A stretch of 64,000 nucleotides of DNA, from assembly GCA_963995525.1 (NCBI GenBank), contig OZ023206.1, positions 73,066,506 to 73,130,505 on the forward strand. The letters run 5' to 3'. The DNA is from Escarpia spicata. Lineage: Eukaryota > Annelida > Polychaeta > Sabellida > Siboglinidae. The notes below the pieces were generated by a model that saw nothing but the letters and a program-made list of their open reading frames with translations, did no database searches and was not told the origin of the DNA. This document shows, piece after piece, positions 1 through 10,675 of the stretch. Made by a program: the position numbers and the translations under genes. Each line of letters opens with the position of its first letter. The first letter of the stretch is position 1.

Positions 1-100
1 CCTTGCATGAGATGGTGACCAGGGCCAGAACTTGTTAGTCTGGAGGATGGACACCTTGCATAATATGGTGACCAGGGCCAGAACTTGTCAGTCTTGAACG
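1..100. repeat. Two-unit tandem repeat of about 52 bp
   Basis: The motif CCTTGCATNANATGGTGACC followed by AGGGCCAGAACTTGT occurs at position 1 and again at 53. It resembles the CCTTGCAAGNTGGTG...TTTTGGCCAG core of the old satellite found upstream of each lectin gene (for example near 11750 and 60000). It may be the edge of such an array cut by the window start. Confidence 0.5.
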
Positions 101-1240
101 TCGGGTTTTGGAGATGGTGAAAAGGGGTGAAGTGATGATAATGCTGGAGGGATACCATAATGTCAACAACGACTTTATCCATTGATGATACAACTAGTAG
201 ATTTAAACAAAACGAACAATGCATCAGAGCTAAATACAGCAGCTGACTCAGTACGGGAGTTTAATTTCACTAGCAGGTTCGGGTAAATAAAAAGTAGTCG
301 TCACAGTAAATCAAAAAAGATGATCGATGATTTATTTCTACACGAACAGTTACTTGTCGGGGACGTGTTTTTCTATTTCTAGTTATCGTATACATACTGT
401 TAGTTCAGTGGATAGTCCCATAATTTTAATAAGTCTTTTGGTCAAACCTTGTGTATCTTCTTTGGTTTTGAAACGAGTGTAGGCTCTGACAAACATATAT
501 TTATTTGTTTTGATTGTTTCATTGAATGAATGTGTGGTAGTCTTTTATCTGCATTATTACAAGTACATTACCATATTATATGAGGCCTCCAACTCCAACA
601 CAGGTTAATAAGTATTCCTCAGAATAGCGCGGTCTCATAATGAGACCCGAACATACTCCGTCTACGGGAAAATCGCAAGAAGGAATTGACGCACAAAGTT
701 GTGTTCACGGTGACCATTCATAACGTAGCCCCTCCAAAAATATATCAGGAGTAATCATGACTCTGATTGTAATATTACTAGCTGCTACATCTCACAAAAA
801 CAACCTGCCACCTCAAGCCTATAGTTATTGATGACATGTCTTTGTCATTATCAAGACCAACAGCATTAATAATTCCGTGTAACAGTTATACTAGTATTCT
901 ATATATTCATACACTCATACTACTACTATATTTACTATCAATAAGTGGGAACTTGGTATTTGTGTTCCTTACAATACACTTTGTAAGAGGTAAACCCTAC
1001 ATTTGAACCAACGTATTGTTGTGTTATGTTTTAGTTGATATTTTAATTGTATGTTACTATGTAAGGTATTTTTTCTTGGTCGTGTTATCGTATTACAATT
1101 CACTGTACTTAATGGGTGTCAGATTTAAATTTTATTTGTTGATCTAGGCTTCCTTGGATCATCAAAACCGTGTATAAACTGGTGTTTGACTCTGTATGTA
1201 CGCTCGAAACAACTTAACTTCACGTTGTATTAATGTATTA
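101..1240. other. No recognisable gene
   Basis: AT-rich sequence with no long open frame, no recognised repeat and no RNA gene that I can see. Confidence 0.5.
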
Positions 1241-1319
1241 ATAATACTAATACTTGTACTTAAAGAAAACAATAATAATATTGCTAATACATTTTACAGA
1301 GCGCCAATATGACCTGTTT

Positions 1320-1357
<38 letters not shown>

Positions 1358-1740
1358 ATTACATTATCAAGTAGTGTCATATATAAATATAGTGTTGCAT
1401 TTATTACAAAACAATGATAATAAGCCCCACAGCGAGTGTCTCGCTTACACTGAAAGACGATCAGTCAACAAAGCGAAAGTGGAGTAACAGAGAAAAGACA
1501 AGCATTACCACGTTTAGCCCATACAAACGTCAACATCGATTGAGAACAAAATCGTACGCAAATCCATCAACGAAGGATCCACTACTCAGCACGAATTTTT
1601 ACTACACGGGGAATGAATAGAAGTCGTGAAGCTACGAAACAAGCGAGACAATTAGGAGCAGACACAATAATGCGCCAACTTTTTTTCGACAGAAAGGACG
1701 GCGAAGAAAGGATAACACATGTGAATTATGTTGTAATGCC
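1241..1740 (+). repeat. Dispersed coding-like repeat R1, copy a
   Basis: The stretch is shared in the same orientation with 53870-54130. Both copies start with an ACTTAAAGAAAACAATAA block, pass through a splice-acceptor-like TTTTACAG followed by AGCGCCAATAT, and end with a block encoding a basic peptide (FRQKGRRRKDNT). Copy a holds about 230 bp more than copy b, including a (TA)n tract at 1322-1353. The reading frame NP-x-x-KDP is kept in both despite nucleotide differences, so it may derive from an old exon or a LINE ORF1. Stops interrupt it here. The function is not recognised. Confidence 0.5.
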
Positions 1741-2035
1741 ATAGTCAAATAGGTGGAGAAGAACTATTAGAATGAAAAAATATCACCGTTATGACAAATC
1801 TTGCTTAAGGGGTCCATCTTGCACGTCGTTCCCTGCAATGTTCGCACGTGTAGTAGTGATACAATCTGCAAAGGGGAAGTCATCGCAGTTGGCTCTCTCA
1901 AATATGTACACGTGAACTTGTTTACATCCAACGATGGAGCTACAAACAAAGGACAGCAATTGTCGCCATTACAATATGTTGACCTTTGACTCGTTGCCGA
2001 CAGGGGTAAAAAAGGGACAGGACTGTAGCATGACC
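1741..2035. other. Unassigned sequence before the LINE
   Basis: A 62-codon open frame at 1801-1989 has no family resemblance that I recognise. It may be leader sequence of the downstream LINE. Confidence 0.3.
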
Positions 2036-2378
2036 CCCTTGTGGGGACACCATGGTAACTGGGCACCTTACGGCCCCAGGCTATTATGCTAGGGATCTAG
2101 GAGAAGGACGACTTTGATTCCAAAGCTTGGTAGAACCAGCTCATTAGCCTTGGCAGGCAGTGGGTGTAGGAGAAGGAAACTGTAACTTCAAAACCATAGA
2201 CGCTGAGCCCGGGCGGCGGTAAATAACCTGGCCAACTCAGGCAGCCTGAGTGGAGTAGTGGGAAACCTGATAGAGGAAATTCCATCTAAAAGCGGAAGTG
2301 TCAAATCCATTGCCCAACGGCAAGTACAATCCAGTCAGCCAGTGGCGCGGCGACGGAAACAACAGCTGACGAAAGAAC

Positions 2379-3430
2379 GTGATGAGCACAATGACAAGAA
2401 CCAGGGATGAAGCACCTGATACCGAAGGTGATTGCTGCAATGGGACACAGGTGACAGTTGCCACCATTCATGACCTAACCTCCTCAAAGTCTCATGAAAG
2501 GGATGTTACTGTTCACAATCCTAATGCGGCTACCAATATTCTCAGGCCCAATAGGGCAACAATCATCATCACATTTAACACAAAAACAATAAGATCAACA
2601 GTAGCAATACACGAGCTACAATACCACGCTGTGAAGTACGGCAACGAAATAATGTGTCTCCAAGAGCACCGGATGGTACATGAACTGGCAAACAATACAA
2701 TTTTCTGTAACCAAAACTACAATGAGATCGGCTGTTGGTGGAATAGGAGTCCTACTTAGTCCAGCAACAATGAAATATTTGGAAAATATAGAGAAGATAT
2801 ATCCTAGAATCATCATCGCCTCATTTACTACCAATCCACTAGTAAACATTATCAGCTGCTACAGCCCTACCAATGAGAGCGACGAAAATGACATAAATCA
2901 GTTCTACAGAAATCTGTAAAGCCTAGTGGACAATATCCCCCAAAACAATGTTGCTATTTTAGGTGTTGATTTCAATGCAAAGCTGGGAAATAATGTGGTC
3001 AAATACTCCTACCACACTGATGCAAACAGAAATGGACACTGGCTCTTGGACATTATCCAGGAAAACACACTATTCCCAAAAGGCAAAAGAAATTATGGAT
3101 TTTTCAGTACCCAAATGGTGGTAAAGCACAGATTCATCATATTCTTGTTCGGAGGAAGTGCATCGACAGTATCAGAGATACAACCTCATTGAGCCCTTAA
3201 AAACAGTTGGCTCAGACCACAGAATACTATCAACCGTCATTATGAATGTCGATTGGAGATCCATGAAGAATTATGAAAAGTTACAAAGGAAATTCACACT
3301 TGAACTCAAGAACAAATATGATATTCTTTGCGAATATATAGTGGATCCTATTGAGAAATATAATTGCCTAGTGGAAGCAATTCATCAAGTGGATAAAGGA
3401 TACTATCAAGAAAGAAGAAGATACTGAAAA
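2379..3430 (+). pseudogene. LINE endonuclease region, frameshifted
   Basis: Three overlapping open pieces (2379-2759, 2680-2919 and 2926-3192) plus 3158-3427 together give an APE-type endonuclease. Visible landmarks are YGNEIMCLQEHRM, GGIGVLLSP, ISCYSPTNES, AILGVDFNAKLG (the catalytic D-N motif) and the SDHRILST motif near the C-terminal end. At least three frame changes separate them. In living elements this enzyme nicks the target DNA to prime reverse transcription; here it is dead. Confidence 0.8.
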
Positions 3431-3766
3431 AACTAATTCTGCTTGATGACCCAGATGTTTGTCAAGCTAGAACAAAATTAGTTAAGAACGTACCAAACTC
3501 AAAGCAAACTCTTGATTATGCATACAAGCAAGCAAAAGTGAAATACCACTCTACACTGCTCAGTGAATGTGAACTCTCACATAGTCAAGGTGACCCTCGA
3601 CAAGGATGGACAGTTACTAATCGTGTAACAGGCAGGAAATTAGCACCTCAGGGTAGATTAAATGGGAAATCTCACGAAGAAAGAAAAAGTTAATAGAAAA
3701 AACACTTTGAGAACATTCTTGGCCAAACACCTTCAATAGCCAACACCGAACAAAACCATAGAGAGA

Positions 3767-4386
3767 GTGAATGAACATGATTTGGCTATTAGCCCTGACA
3801 ATTTCCTTTTAATCGAATTGGAAGAAGTGCTCAAGAAACTCAAATGTGGAAAAACAGTTGGTCTAGATGGAATTCCACCGGAAGTCTGGAAGGTAGATGA
3901 ATTCAAATCAACATTACTGGAATGTTGTAATTACGTTTTCAATAATCGTATAACGCCTGATGCGTTCTCAAAAAGTGGGAGAGTACGTATTCGAAAGAAA
4001 GGAAATCTCCCACTGACAACAAACTTTCGAGGTATCAGCTTGACATCAATAGCAGCTAAGATTCATAGTCGAATCTTACTAAACAGATGTAAACCTGCAA
4101 CTGAACCTCTTCTAAGATGGAATCAAAATGGCTTTCGTAAAGGTCGATCAATAACTGGCCACATATGTGCTCTGCGCAAAATTGTTGTAGAAAGCAATAT
4201 CAAAAAATGATATGTAGTACTGGCATTGATAGATTTCAAAAAGACATTCGATTCGGTTCACCGTGGTCAATTGTTAAAAATCTTACGTGCCAACAGATTG
4301 CCAGAGAAGATTTATCGTTATTTCATTTGACGGAGAAACCGAGTTTTTTTACATTAAAATATGTGGTTTGTAGGGTGATCCATTAG
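3767..4386 (+). pseudogene. LINE reverse transcriptase, broken
   Basis: The frame 3767-4210 shows the early RT motifs (KLKCGKTVGLDGIPPEVWK, then NFRGISLTSIAAKI and QNGFRKGRSITG). A frame change near 4207 leads into a short degraded continuation. The segment with the catalytic YADD motif (about 4390-4660) is not readable and is badly decayed or deleted. Confidence 0.8.
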
Positions 4387-4664
4387 CTCCATACACTTTA
4401 TCATAATATTGGACTATGTCATGCGACAATCAACGAAATAATATAGTTTTAGCTTTACCATCAGAAAACTGTGAAGTAGGCGGTTTCTTGCATTTCCTGA
4501 TGACAGAGTCGTGATAAGTGATAACATCAAGTCTGCACAGAGATTACTTAAAAAGTCGAGAACAACGCAGAAACTGTTGTACTGGCTATAAATGTGAATA
4601 AAACCAAGCTAATCAGCATCAACATAATGATCAATGTAAATTAATAACGACGACTAGTGTTGAT

Positions 4665-5197
4665 GTGCTTGAGGAAGTAGACGATTTCCGATATCTAGGT
4701 TCCTGGATATTAAGTGCAAGTAAAGAAATTCACAAACGAATTGCCTTAGCCTGGCAAGCATGTAACAAGCTTGACCATGTATGGAAGGCAAACATAAGAA
4801 GAACCCTTACAGTTTCGATCTTCAGTGCCACCGTTGAAAGTATATTGTTGGACGGAGGAGTTACGTGGACCCTCACAGAACAACTAGACAAAAACTAGAC
4901 GGACGTTACACAAGGATGTAAAGAAAGTGCCTAAATGTGCAGAGGAGCAATAGACTTACAAATGAAGAAATATATGGACATGTAGACAAGCTCACACACA
5001 GAATTAGCAGGAAGCGCCTACAACTAGAGGGCCATTGCTGTCGTAATACTGAAGAACCATTCATGTCAACATTCATCATGTGGACACCCACTCATGGCAA
5101 GAAAATAAGAGGGAAACAGAAGAAAACATGCACAAAGCTGATCTGTTTAAACCATGATATTGAAGAAACAGACCTTCCATCCCTGATGAACGATTGA
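4665..5197 (+). pseudogene. LINE reverse transcriptase C-terminal region
   Basis: The frame 4665-4898 carries the post-RT pattern VDDFRYLGSWI...RIALAWQACNKL. After a stop and frame change, 4937-5197 reads LTNEEIYGHVDKLTHRI, a degraded RRRLRFAGHC-type motif (KRLQLEGHC) and HGKKIRGKQKKT, typical of the C-termini of this LINE type. The GAT-repeat tail follows directly. Confidence 0.8.
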
Positions 5198-5245
5198 TCC
5201 TTATGTAAAAGGTCCATCTATGCACCGATGATGATGATGATTTGA

Positions 5246-6000
5246 CAAAATATGTACATGAATGCTCGCGATTGTACATACAGTACATGTGGGGTACAGT
5301 TGCATGAGAGTCACAATAGCAATATGGCAATTTAATAAGAAAAATATTAACAACTACATCTTAGTGTGTATAGTTTTCACAATAAACGACATTTGAGATT
5401 TGAATTTGATGTAGCAAACTTGCGAAAATATAGGGATATTTCATCTAGATAAGTAGTTGTAGATACATTTTAAGCAACACTTTTTGTTAAAAGTTGGCTA
5501 GAGGGAGTAATCTAGGGTAGTATAAAAGTAGCCTAATTGCGAGAGATAATTGGGGACAGCTATGTAATCGGAACGTTGTTTACAAAGTAGATCACTGGCG
5601 AAGTTAACGTAACCTGAACGACAATAGAATAGGGCTAGTTGAGAGAATCGATGTAGTTAGATGAGTAATTAAAACCTGAAATAACAAACTTATAAAGTGT
5701 ATATAAGTACACAGAAAACAGTCTTTGAAAAGACTACTTTGAATCTAAGCCTAACCTGAATACATTGTCATCGTAAGACACGGTGTGTCATTGTGTGTTA
5801 ACACATATAACTAACTATAACCGAAACAATCTGGTGTAAATTGTACACAGAAAAGTCTTTTTAAAGACTATATAAAATATATATTGAGTATAAATAAATT
5901 CTGACATGGCACCTAGCTAGCGGCAACTCAGGGCAAAACGACACTTAGTTTCCAGAGCTGGGTGGATTTTGCGTTGTCTGGCATGATCATGGGCATAGAC
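5246..6000. other. Non-coding stretch with two similar hairpins
   Basis: No gene is seen. Two similar perfect palindromic stems, AGTCTTTGAAAAGACT near 5721 and AGTCTTTTTAAAGACT near 5855, each follow an ACACAGAAAA-type sequence. They suggest a short duplicated element. Confidence 0.35.
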
Positions 6001-6557
6001 CGTAGAAGACGGATTCACTTTTCGGTGTATGGGGTATTTGAGGGTGGGATATCTGATGAAGGAGGTGTGTAAGTTAGCGGACATAGTGACGGAGAAGGAG
6101 GTGAGACTCAATATGGAAATAGATGGAGCAGAGAGGGACGACACGGAGAGAGTTGAGAATACTACGACACAGAAGGAGTAGAATTGTCACACGGACACGG
6201 AAGAAAGTAGACTGAGAGGAGGGAAGGTGACAGATGTGAAGGAACAAGAACATGAGAGGAAGACAGAGGAACGGAGGAAACGTGTTCGGCAGAGGAAACT
6301 AAAACGGGTCAGTGGGAATTGATCACTAGGTGGTCAGACTGTAGAGAACGAGGAGAGACGCGACAGCGATACAGGTGGTGGAGAGGTAGATACCACAGAG
6401 GCAGTTGGTAAGACTGTGAAACAGAAGACTGAGAAGAAGACAGATGGAAGAAGACAGAGAGTTCAACAAAATACACAAAACGTGATAGGCATGAAGGTGA
6501 CAGGGGAGAAAGTGACAGTAGAGAAGGAGGTAGGAGGGGAAATGGAGGGGCCACCAC
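6001..6557. other. Purine-rich stretch of unknown origin
   Basis: The plus strand is rich in GA and GAAGGAGG-type runs. A plus-strand frame around 6220-6570 encodes a Lys/Glu/Arg-rich peptide with a few stops. It may be 5' sequence of the adjoining LINE or a low-complexity exon relic. No family is recognised. Confidence 0.3.
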
Positions 6558-7679
6558 CGATATATAAGATGCCGAATTAGGAGTGACAGGATATGTAATG
6601 TTTAGGAAAGATAGAATAGGAAGAAAGGGGGGTGGAGTTATTTTATATATTAAAGAATCCATTCAGGCTGATCAAATAAATTAAAAAGAGAAGCAGATTG
6701 CGAAGAAGCTGTTTGGTGTAATATAGTTACAGGAAACTCAATGTTAACGGTTGAGATAGTTTATCGAAGTCTAAACATAAGCATAGAAGATAATGAAAAA
6801 AGTACAAAACGCTATAAGAGAAGTGAGCAAACGATACTGTATTATTATGTGGGATTTTATTCATGGGCATATAAAATGGAAATCTCAATTTATGGGTAGT
6901 GAGGACCAACATTTTTTAAAGTTTTAGAACAAGATGTTTTCCTTTCTCAACATGTCCTAGATCCAACCAGGGGTGAGAATGTGTTAGACATAGTTTTGTC
7001 TTCACACAATAAATTAGTTGACAATATCAATATATGTGAGCCACTAGGGAGTAGTGATCACAACCAGATACATTTTACCATTAAAGTAAAATCAGAAAGG
7101 AATAGTAAAAAGCAGTATCGGAGAAATTTCATTTCAAGACATGACAGCAAGAGGTTTTTACTCGTATGTTCCAAACAAACTGCGAAATTTCAGGATAAGG
7201 TCGATCCTCTAGATGGCTGTGCTAGTCATATAATATCAGTGGGATTCTTAATGGCAGAAGACCTGAATGAGTATTTTAGTTCAGTGCTTATCAGGGACGA
7301 TATTAGTTCACTGCCAGTGACAGAGGCTAAGTTCAAGGGGGCATAATCAGACTATTTATGACAGTTAATTGTAAACCCGGAAATGGTGGCTAAGAAAATT
7401 AGGGCTATGAAGGATAATAAATCACCTGGAGTGGATGGGATTCCACCCAAACTACTATTGGAAATTGTAGAACAAATTAGCATACCGCTTGCAACAGTTT
7501 TCAACTTGTAATTAGAAGAGAGAGTGGTTCCTTTAGAGTGGAAAGTAGCAAACATTATACCGTTATTTAAAAAAAAAAGGTTCGAGAAACAAGTCAGAGA
7601 ATTATAGACCAGTGAGTTTAACATCGGTGATTTGCAAATTATTAGAAAGACTAAGGATAGACGAGGGATCACCAGTAGG
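6558..7679 (+). mobile_element. LINE family 1 (CR1-like), copy A, 5' portion
   Basis: The sequence matches the minus-strand LINE at 30661-34440. It starts inside the endonuclease (MFRKDRIGRKGGGVILYIKES at 6594-6660), passes the ACEPLGSSDHN-type endonuclease end (about 7035-7070) and the linker (FLMAEDLNEYFSS), and reaches the first RT motifs (DNKSPGVDGIPP near 7420, then ENYRPVSLTS near 7595). Many stops and small deletions are present. The copy is interrupted at about 7679 by another LINE and resumes at about 9516. Confidence 0.85.
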
Positions 7680-8954
7680 GTTTTTGGAAGATTAATGTAC
7701 AATAGATTAATGAATTACATAATGAAACATAACATCTTGTCTAATTCCCAATTTGGATTTAGGAAAGGATATTCCACTGATATGGCTATTTCACTGCTAA
7801 CTGACAAAATTAGTAAGGCAATTGATACCAAAGAGCACGTAATTGGGTTATTTCTGGAATTAGCCAAAGCCTTTGATACCGTTAATCATAATATATTATT
7901 GAGAAAATTATCACATTATGGAACCAGAGGAAATATACTCCAATGGATTCGTAACTTTTTAAGTAACAGACAACAACGAGTAAAATTCTATGGAACAAAA
8001 TCTTCCCTTAAAAACATAACATGTGGTGTTCCGCAGGGTTCAATTCTGGGACCTTTACTCTTTCTTATCTATATAAATGATTTATCTACTTTATCTGACA
8101 CAACGTTTACCATTATGTTTGCTGATGACACGAGCATCTTTATACAAGGCAACAATATAGATGAAATGGAAAATGTTCTGAACTCTGAAATAAAAAAACT
8201 ATCTTTATGGCTTAACATTAATAAACTTTCTTTGAATATACAGAAAATTCACACAGTGACCTTTAGTAATACGATCAGTATAAGAGAGAGGTGTAATAAC
8301 ATTTGCATAGACGGCATACAAATTAACACTGTACATGAGATAAAGTTTTTGGGTTTGCTTATAAATAATACATTGAATTGGAGCACACACATTAAATATA
8401 TATCAAATAAAATTTCTAAGAATATTGGTATTATAAAAAATGTGACAAACAAATTAGATAACAAATCATTGTTAAACCTGTATTTCATGTTTATATACCC
8501 ATATATTACTTATTGTAATGTCGTCTGGGGAAGGGCCCCGAATATATACCTTGCTAAAATTAATTTACTCCAAAAACGAGTTTTGCGTGTAATAAGTCAT
8601 GTAGGATTTATTGATCATACGCAGCCTTTATTTACATCTTATCAAATAATGAATATTTATGACGTAAATAAATATTTATGCTGTATTCTAATGTACAAGC
8701 ATAATAGGGGTATGTTGCCAGATATATATCATGATGTATTTGTCCTGCAAATATCCACACATAAATATAATACAAGGCAGGAAGTAACATATAAAATACC
8801 ATACTGCAAGACTAATTGTAGACAACTGTCTTTGGCTTATGTTGGTCCTAAAATCTTGAATACATTTATTACAAATAACTATTTACAATATTGTACATCT
8901 CTTCATATGTTCAAACAAAGGACCAAGCGTCTAATTCTAGCAAACATATGCTAA
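7632..8954 (+). CDS. LINE reverse transcriptase, truncated at the N-terminus (440 codons)
   Basis: The first about 16 codons come from the host LINE; from about 7681 on, the frame belongs to the inserted LINE. RT motifs in order are GRLMYNRLMNYI, NSQFGFRKGYST, ELAKAFDTVNHNILL (first catalytic Asp region; the usual D is replaced in LFLELAKAFD), GVPQGSILGPLLFLIYINDL, FADDTSIF (catalytic Asp pair) and LWLNINKLSLN, followed by the thumb (EIKFLGLLINNTLNW) and a C-terminal region ending in KQRTKRLILANIC. It lacks the endonuclease and the N-terminal RT, so it cannot move by itself. The open frame over 1.3 kb shows that the insertion is recent. Confidence 0.88.
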   Translation: MQIIRKTKDRRGITSRVFGRLMYNRLMNYIMKHNILSNSQFGFRKGYSTDMAISLLTDKISKAIDTKEHVIGLFLELAKAFDTVNHNILLRKLSHYGTRGNILQWIRNFLSNRQQRVKFYGTKSSLKNITCGVPQGSILGPLLFLIYINDLSTLSDTTFTIMFADDTSIFIQGNNIDEMENVLNSEIKKLSLWLNINKLSLNIQKIHTVTFSNTISIRERCNNICIDGIQINTVHEIKFLGLLINNTLNWSTHIKYISNKISKNIGIIKNVTNKLDNKSLLNLYFMFIYPYITYCNVVWGRAPNIYLAKINLLQKRVLRVISHVGFIDHTQPLFTSYQIMNIYDVNKYLCCILMYKHNRGMLPDIYHDVFVLQISTHKYNTRQEVTYKIPYCKTNCRQLSLAYVGPKILNTFITNNYLQYCTSLHMFKQRTKRLILANIC

Positions 8955-9515
8955 ATGCTGCTTTAATGTAATTTTGTCATGTTAAGATGTACCCGGTGTT
9001 CAGTGTTAGGTACTCGTATAATGTTGTCATGTTAAGATGTACCTGGTGTTCAGTGTTACGTTACTCGTATAATGGTGTCATATTAAGATGTACCTGGTGT
9101 TCAGTCTTACGGTACTCGTATAATGTTGTCATGTTAAGATGTACCCGGTGTTCAGTGTTAGGTACTCGTATAATGTTGTCGTGTTAAGATGTACCCGGTG
9201 TTCAGTGTTAGGTACTCGTATAATGTTGTCATGTTAAGATGTACCTGTTGTTCAGTGTTACGGTACTCGTATAATTTTGTCATGTTAAGATGTACCTGGT
9301 GTTCAGTCTTACGGTACTCGTATAATGCATTATTATTATTATTTTTTACACGAATCATAGTTTTCATTGCAAATATGACATGAATAAGGAACACAAGCAA
9401 TATGTTGCTTCGTTCCATTTGTTACGTAATGTATACATGTTTCATATTACTGCTACATCTGTGCTATACTTAACATTATGTATCAATAAAGATTATTATT
9501 ATTATTATTATTATA
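7680..9515 (+). mobile_element. 5'-truncated LINE nested inside LINE family 1 copy A
   Basis: The flanks at 7660-7679 and 9516-9540 are adjacent in other family 1 copies (ATCACCAGTAGATGTCGTCT joins them), so 7680-9515 is an insertion. It begins in mid-RT, contains one long open frame ending at 8954, a 3' UTR with a 50-bp minisatellite, an AATAAAG signal at 9484-9490 and a tail of (ATT)n ending at about 9515. 5' truncation plus an intact 3' tail is the normal result of target-primed insertion. It must be younger than copy A, and its long open frame agrees with that. Confidence 0.9.
8975..9328 (+). repeat. 50-bp minisatellite in a LINE 3' UTR, about 7 units
   Basis: The unit core GATGTACC[CT]GGTGTTCAGT recurs at 8987, 9037, 9088, 9139, 9189, 9239 and 9290, spaced 50-51 bp. 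It lies between the RT stop codon and the polyadenylation signal of the nested LINE. Confidence 0.9.
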
Positions 9516-10675
9516 TCATCTACTTAGATTTTCAAAACGGTTTCGACAACGTGCCACATCAATGAATACTGCGTAAACTAAAGGCCCATGGCAGAGGAAA
9601 AGGTATAATTAACTGGATAGAAAAATGGCTGATTGACAGAAGACAATGGGAAATTGTTGATGGGGAGGCTTCAAACTGGAAATCAGTTTTGAGTGGAGTT
9701 CCACGGGGATCAAGACTGGGACCTAGATTATTCTTAATATATATAAACGATTTGGACGATGATATAACATGCAAGGTGTTGAAATTTGTGGATGCTACAC
9801 AAGTGTTTAGTAGGATTAAAAGTGATGGAGATAGACAACATTTACAAGATGATCTTGACAGGTTGATCAAATAGTCTGAAAAGTGGCAAATCTTGTTCAA
9901 TTTTGGGAAATGGAAATGCCTCCACACAGGACATGGGAACGAAGGTGTGGAATATACAATGGGGGGAACTGTACTAAGTACTACTGTAAAAGAAAAGGCC
10001 TTAGAGTTAACCATTAGTGCTGATATGAAGGTTTCAGAGCAATGCGGAATTGCAGCTTCAAAGGGAAATCAAATCCTTGGATTAATTAGGCGAAATATAG
10101 CTTATAAGGAAAACGAACTAATAATATCGCTGCACAAAACAGTAGTTTGGCCTCATTTATGATATTGTATTGAAGCGTGGAGGCCATACCGCAAGAAGGA
10201 CATAGATATGCTAGAAATATTACAGAGAAGAGCGACTAAAATGATACCAAAACTGAGGGATCTTAATTATGAAAAACGCCTAAGAGAATGTGGTTTAACA
10301 ACACAAGAGACCAGGAGATTGAGAGGAGATCAGATAGAAGTGTTTAAAATATTGAATGTGTTTTGAAAATATTTTTGTCAGCTAAGAAATATGGAAAATC
10401 TAGAGCACATGAAGTTACATTAGTAAAGGAGCAGCGTAGATTAGATATAAGAAAGTTCTCATTTTCACAAAGGACTCTAAATGAGTGGAACTGATTATCT
10501 AATGATTGTGAGGGTGCTAGTAGTGTGAATATGTTTAACAATAAAATCGACATATACCTCAGAAGTATACATGTAAACAAAATGGTTGGAATTTCGATAA
10601 ACCAAAGGACTTCCTTGTCAACCTGCCATCTAGAGTTAATTCTGTGAGTGGCAATCTTGTTAAATCTGGTTAATT
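9516..10675 (+). mobile_element. LINE family 1 (CR1-like), copy A, 3' portion
   Basis: The sequence resumes at YLDFQNGFDNVPHQ (9522-9563) and continues through GVPRGSRLGPRLFLIYINDL (9695-9752), a decayed catalytic box (FVDATQVF for FADDT), the thumb and the C-terminal region. It ends with the family 3' end CTTGTTAAATCTGGTTAA near 10655-10675. Stops at 9872-9874 and 10160-10162 and other lesions make it a relic. Confidence 0.85.

Larger units (their letters stand above)
2036..5245 (+). mobile_element. Decayed, nearly full-length LINE (APE endonuclease plus reverse transcriptase)
   Basis: The element has, in order, a 5' leader (2036-2378), an endonuclease-like region (about 2379-3430), a reverse transcriptase (about 3767-4390), a C-terminal region (4665-5197) and a 3' tail of GAT repeats at 5229-5245. 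Frames change many times and stops occur in every domain, so it cannot be active. Its leader is shared at high identity with 23690-24345 and 57960-58405, where only 5' pieces survive. A short-trinucleotide tail is known from several LINE clades. I cannot assign the clade with certainty (RTE-like or I-like). Confidence 0.85.

Noticed and set aside
1767..2285. Minus-strand frames opposite the LINE leader
   Set aside because: They lie on the strand opposite the LINE and have no family match.
6309..6662. Minus-strand Pro/Leu/Ser-rich frame of 117 codons
   Set aside because: It is the complement of a purine-rich low-complexity stretch.
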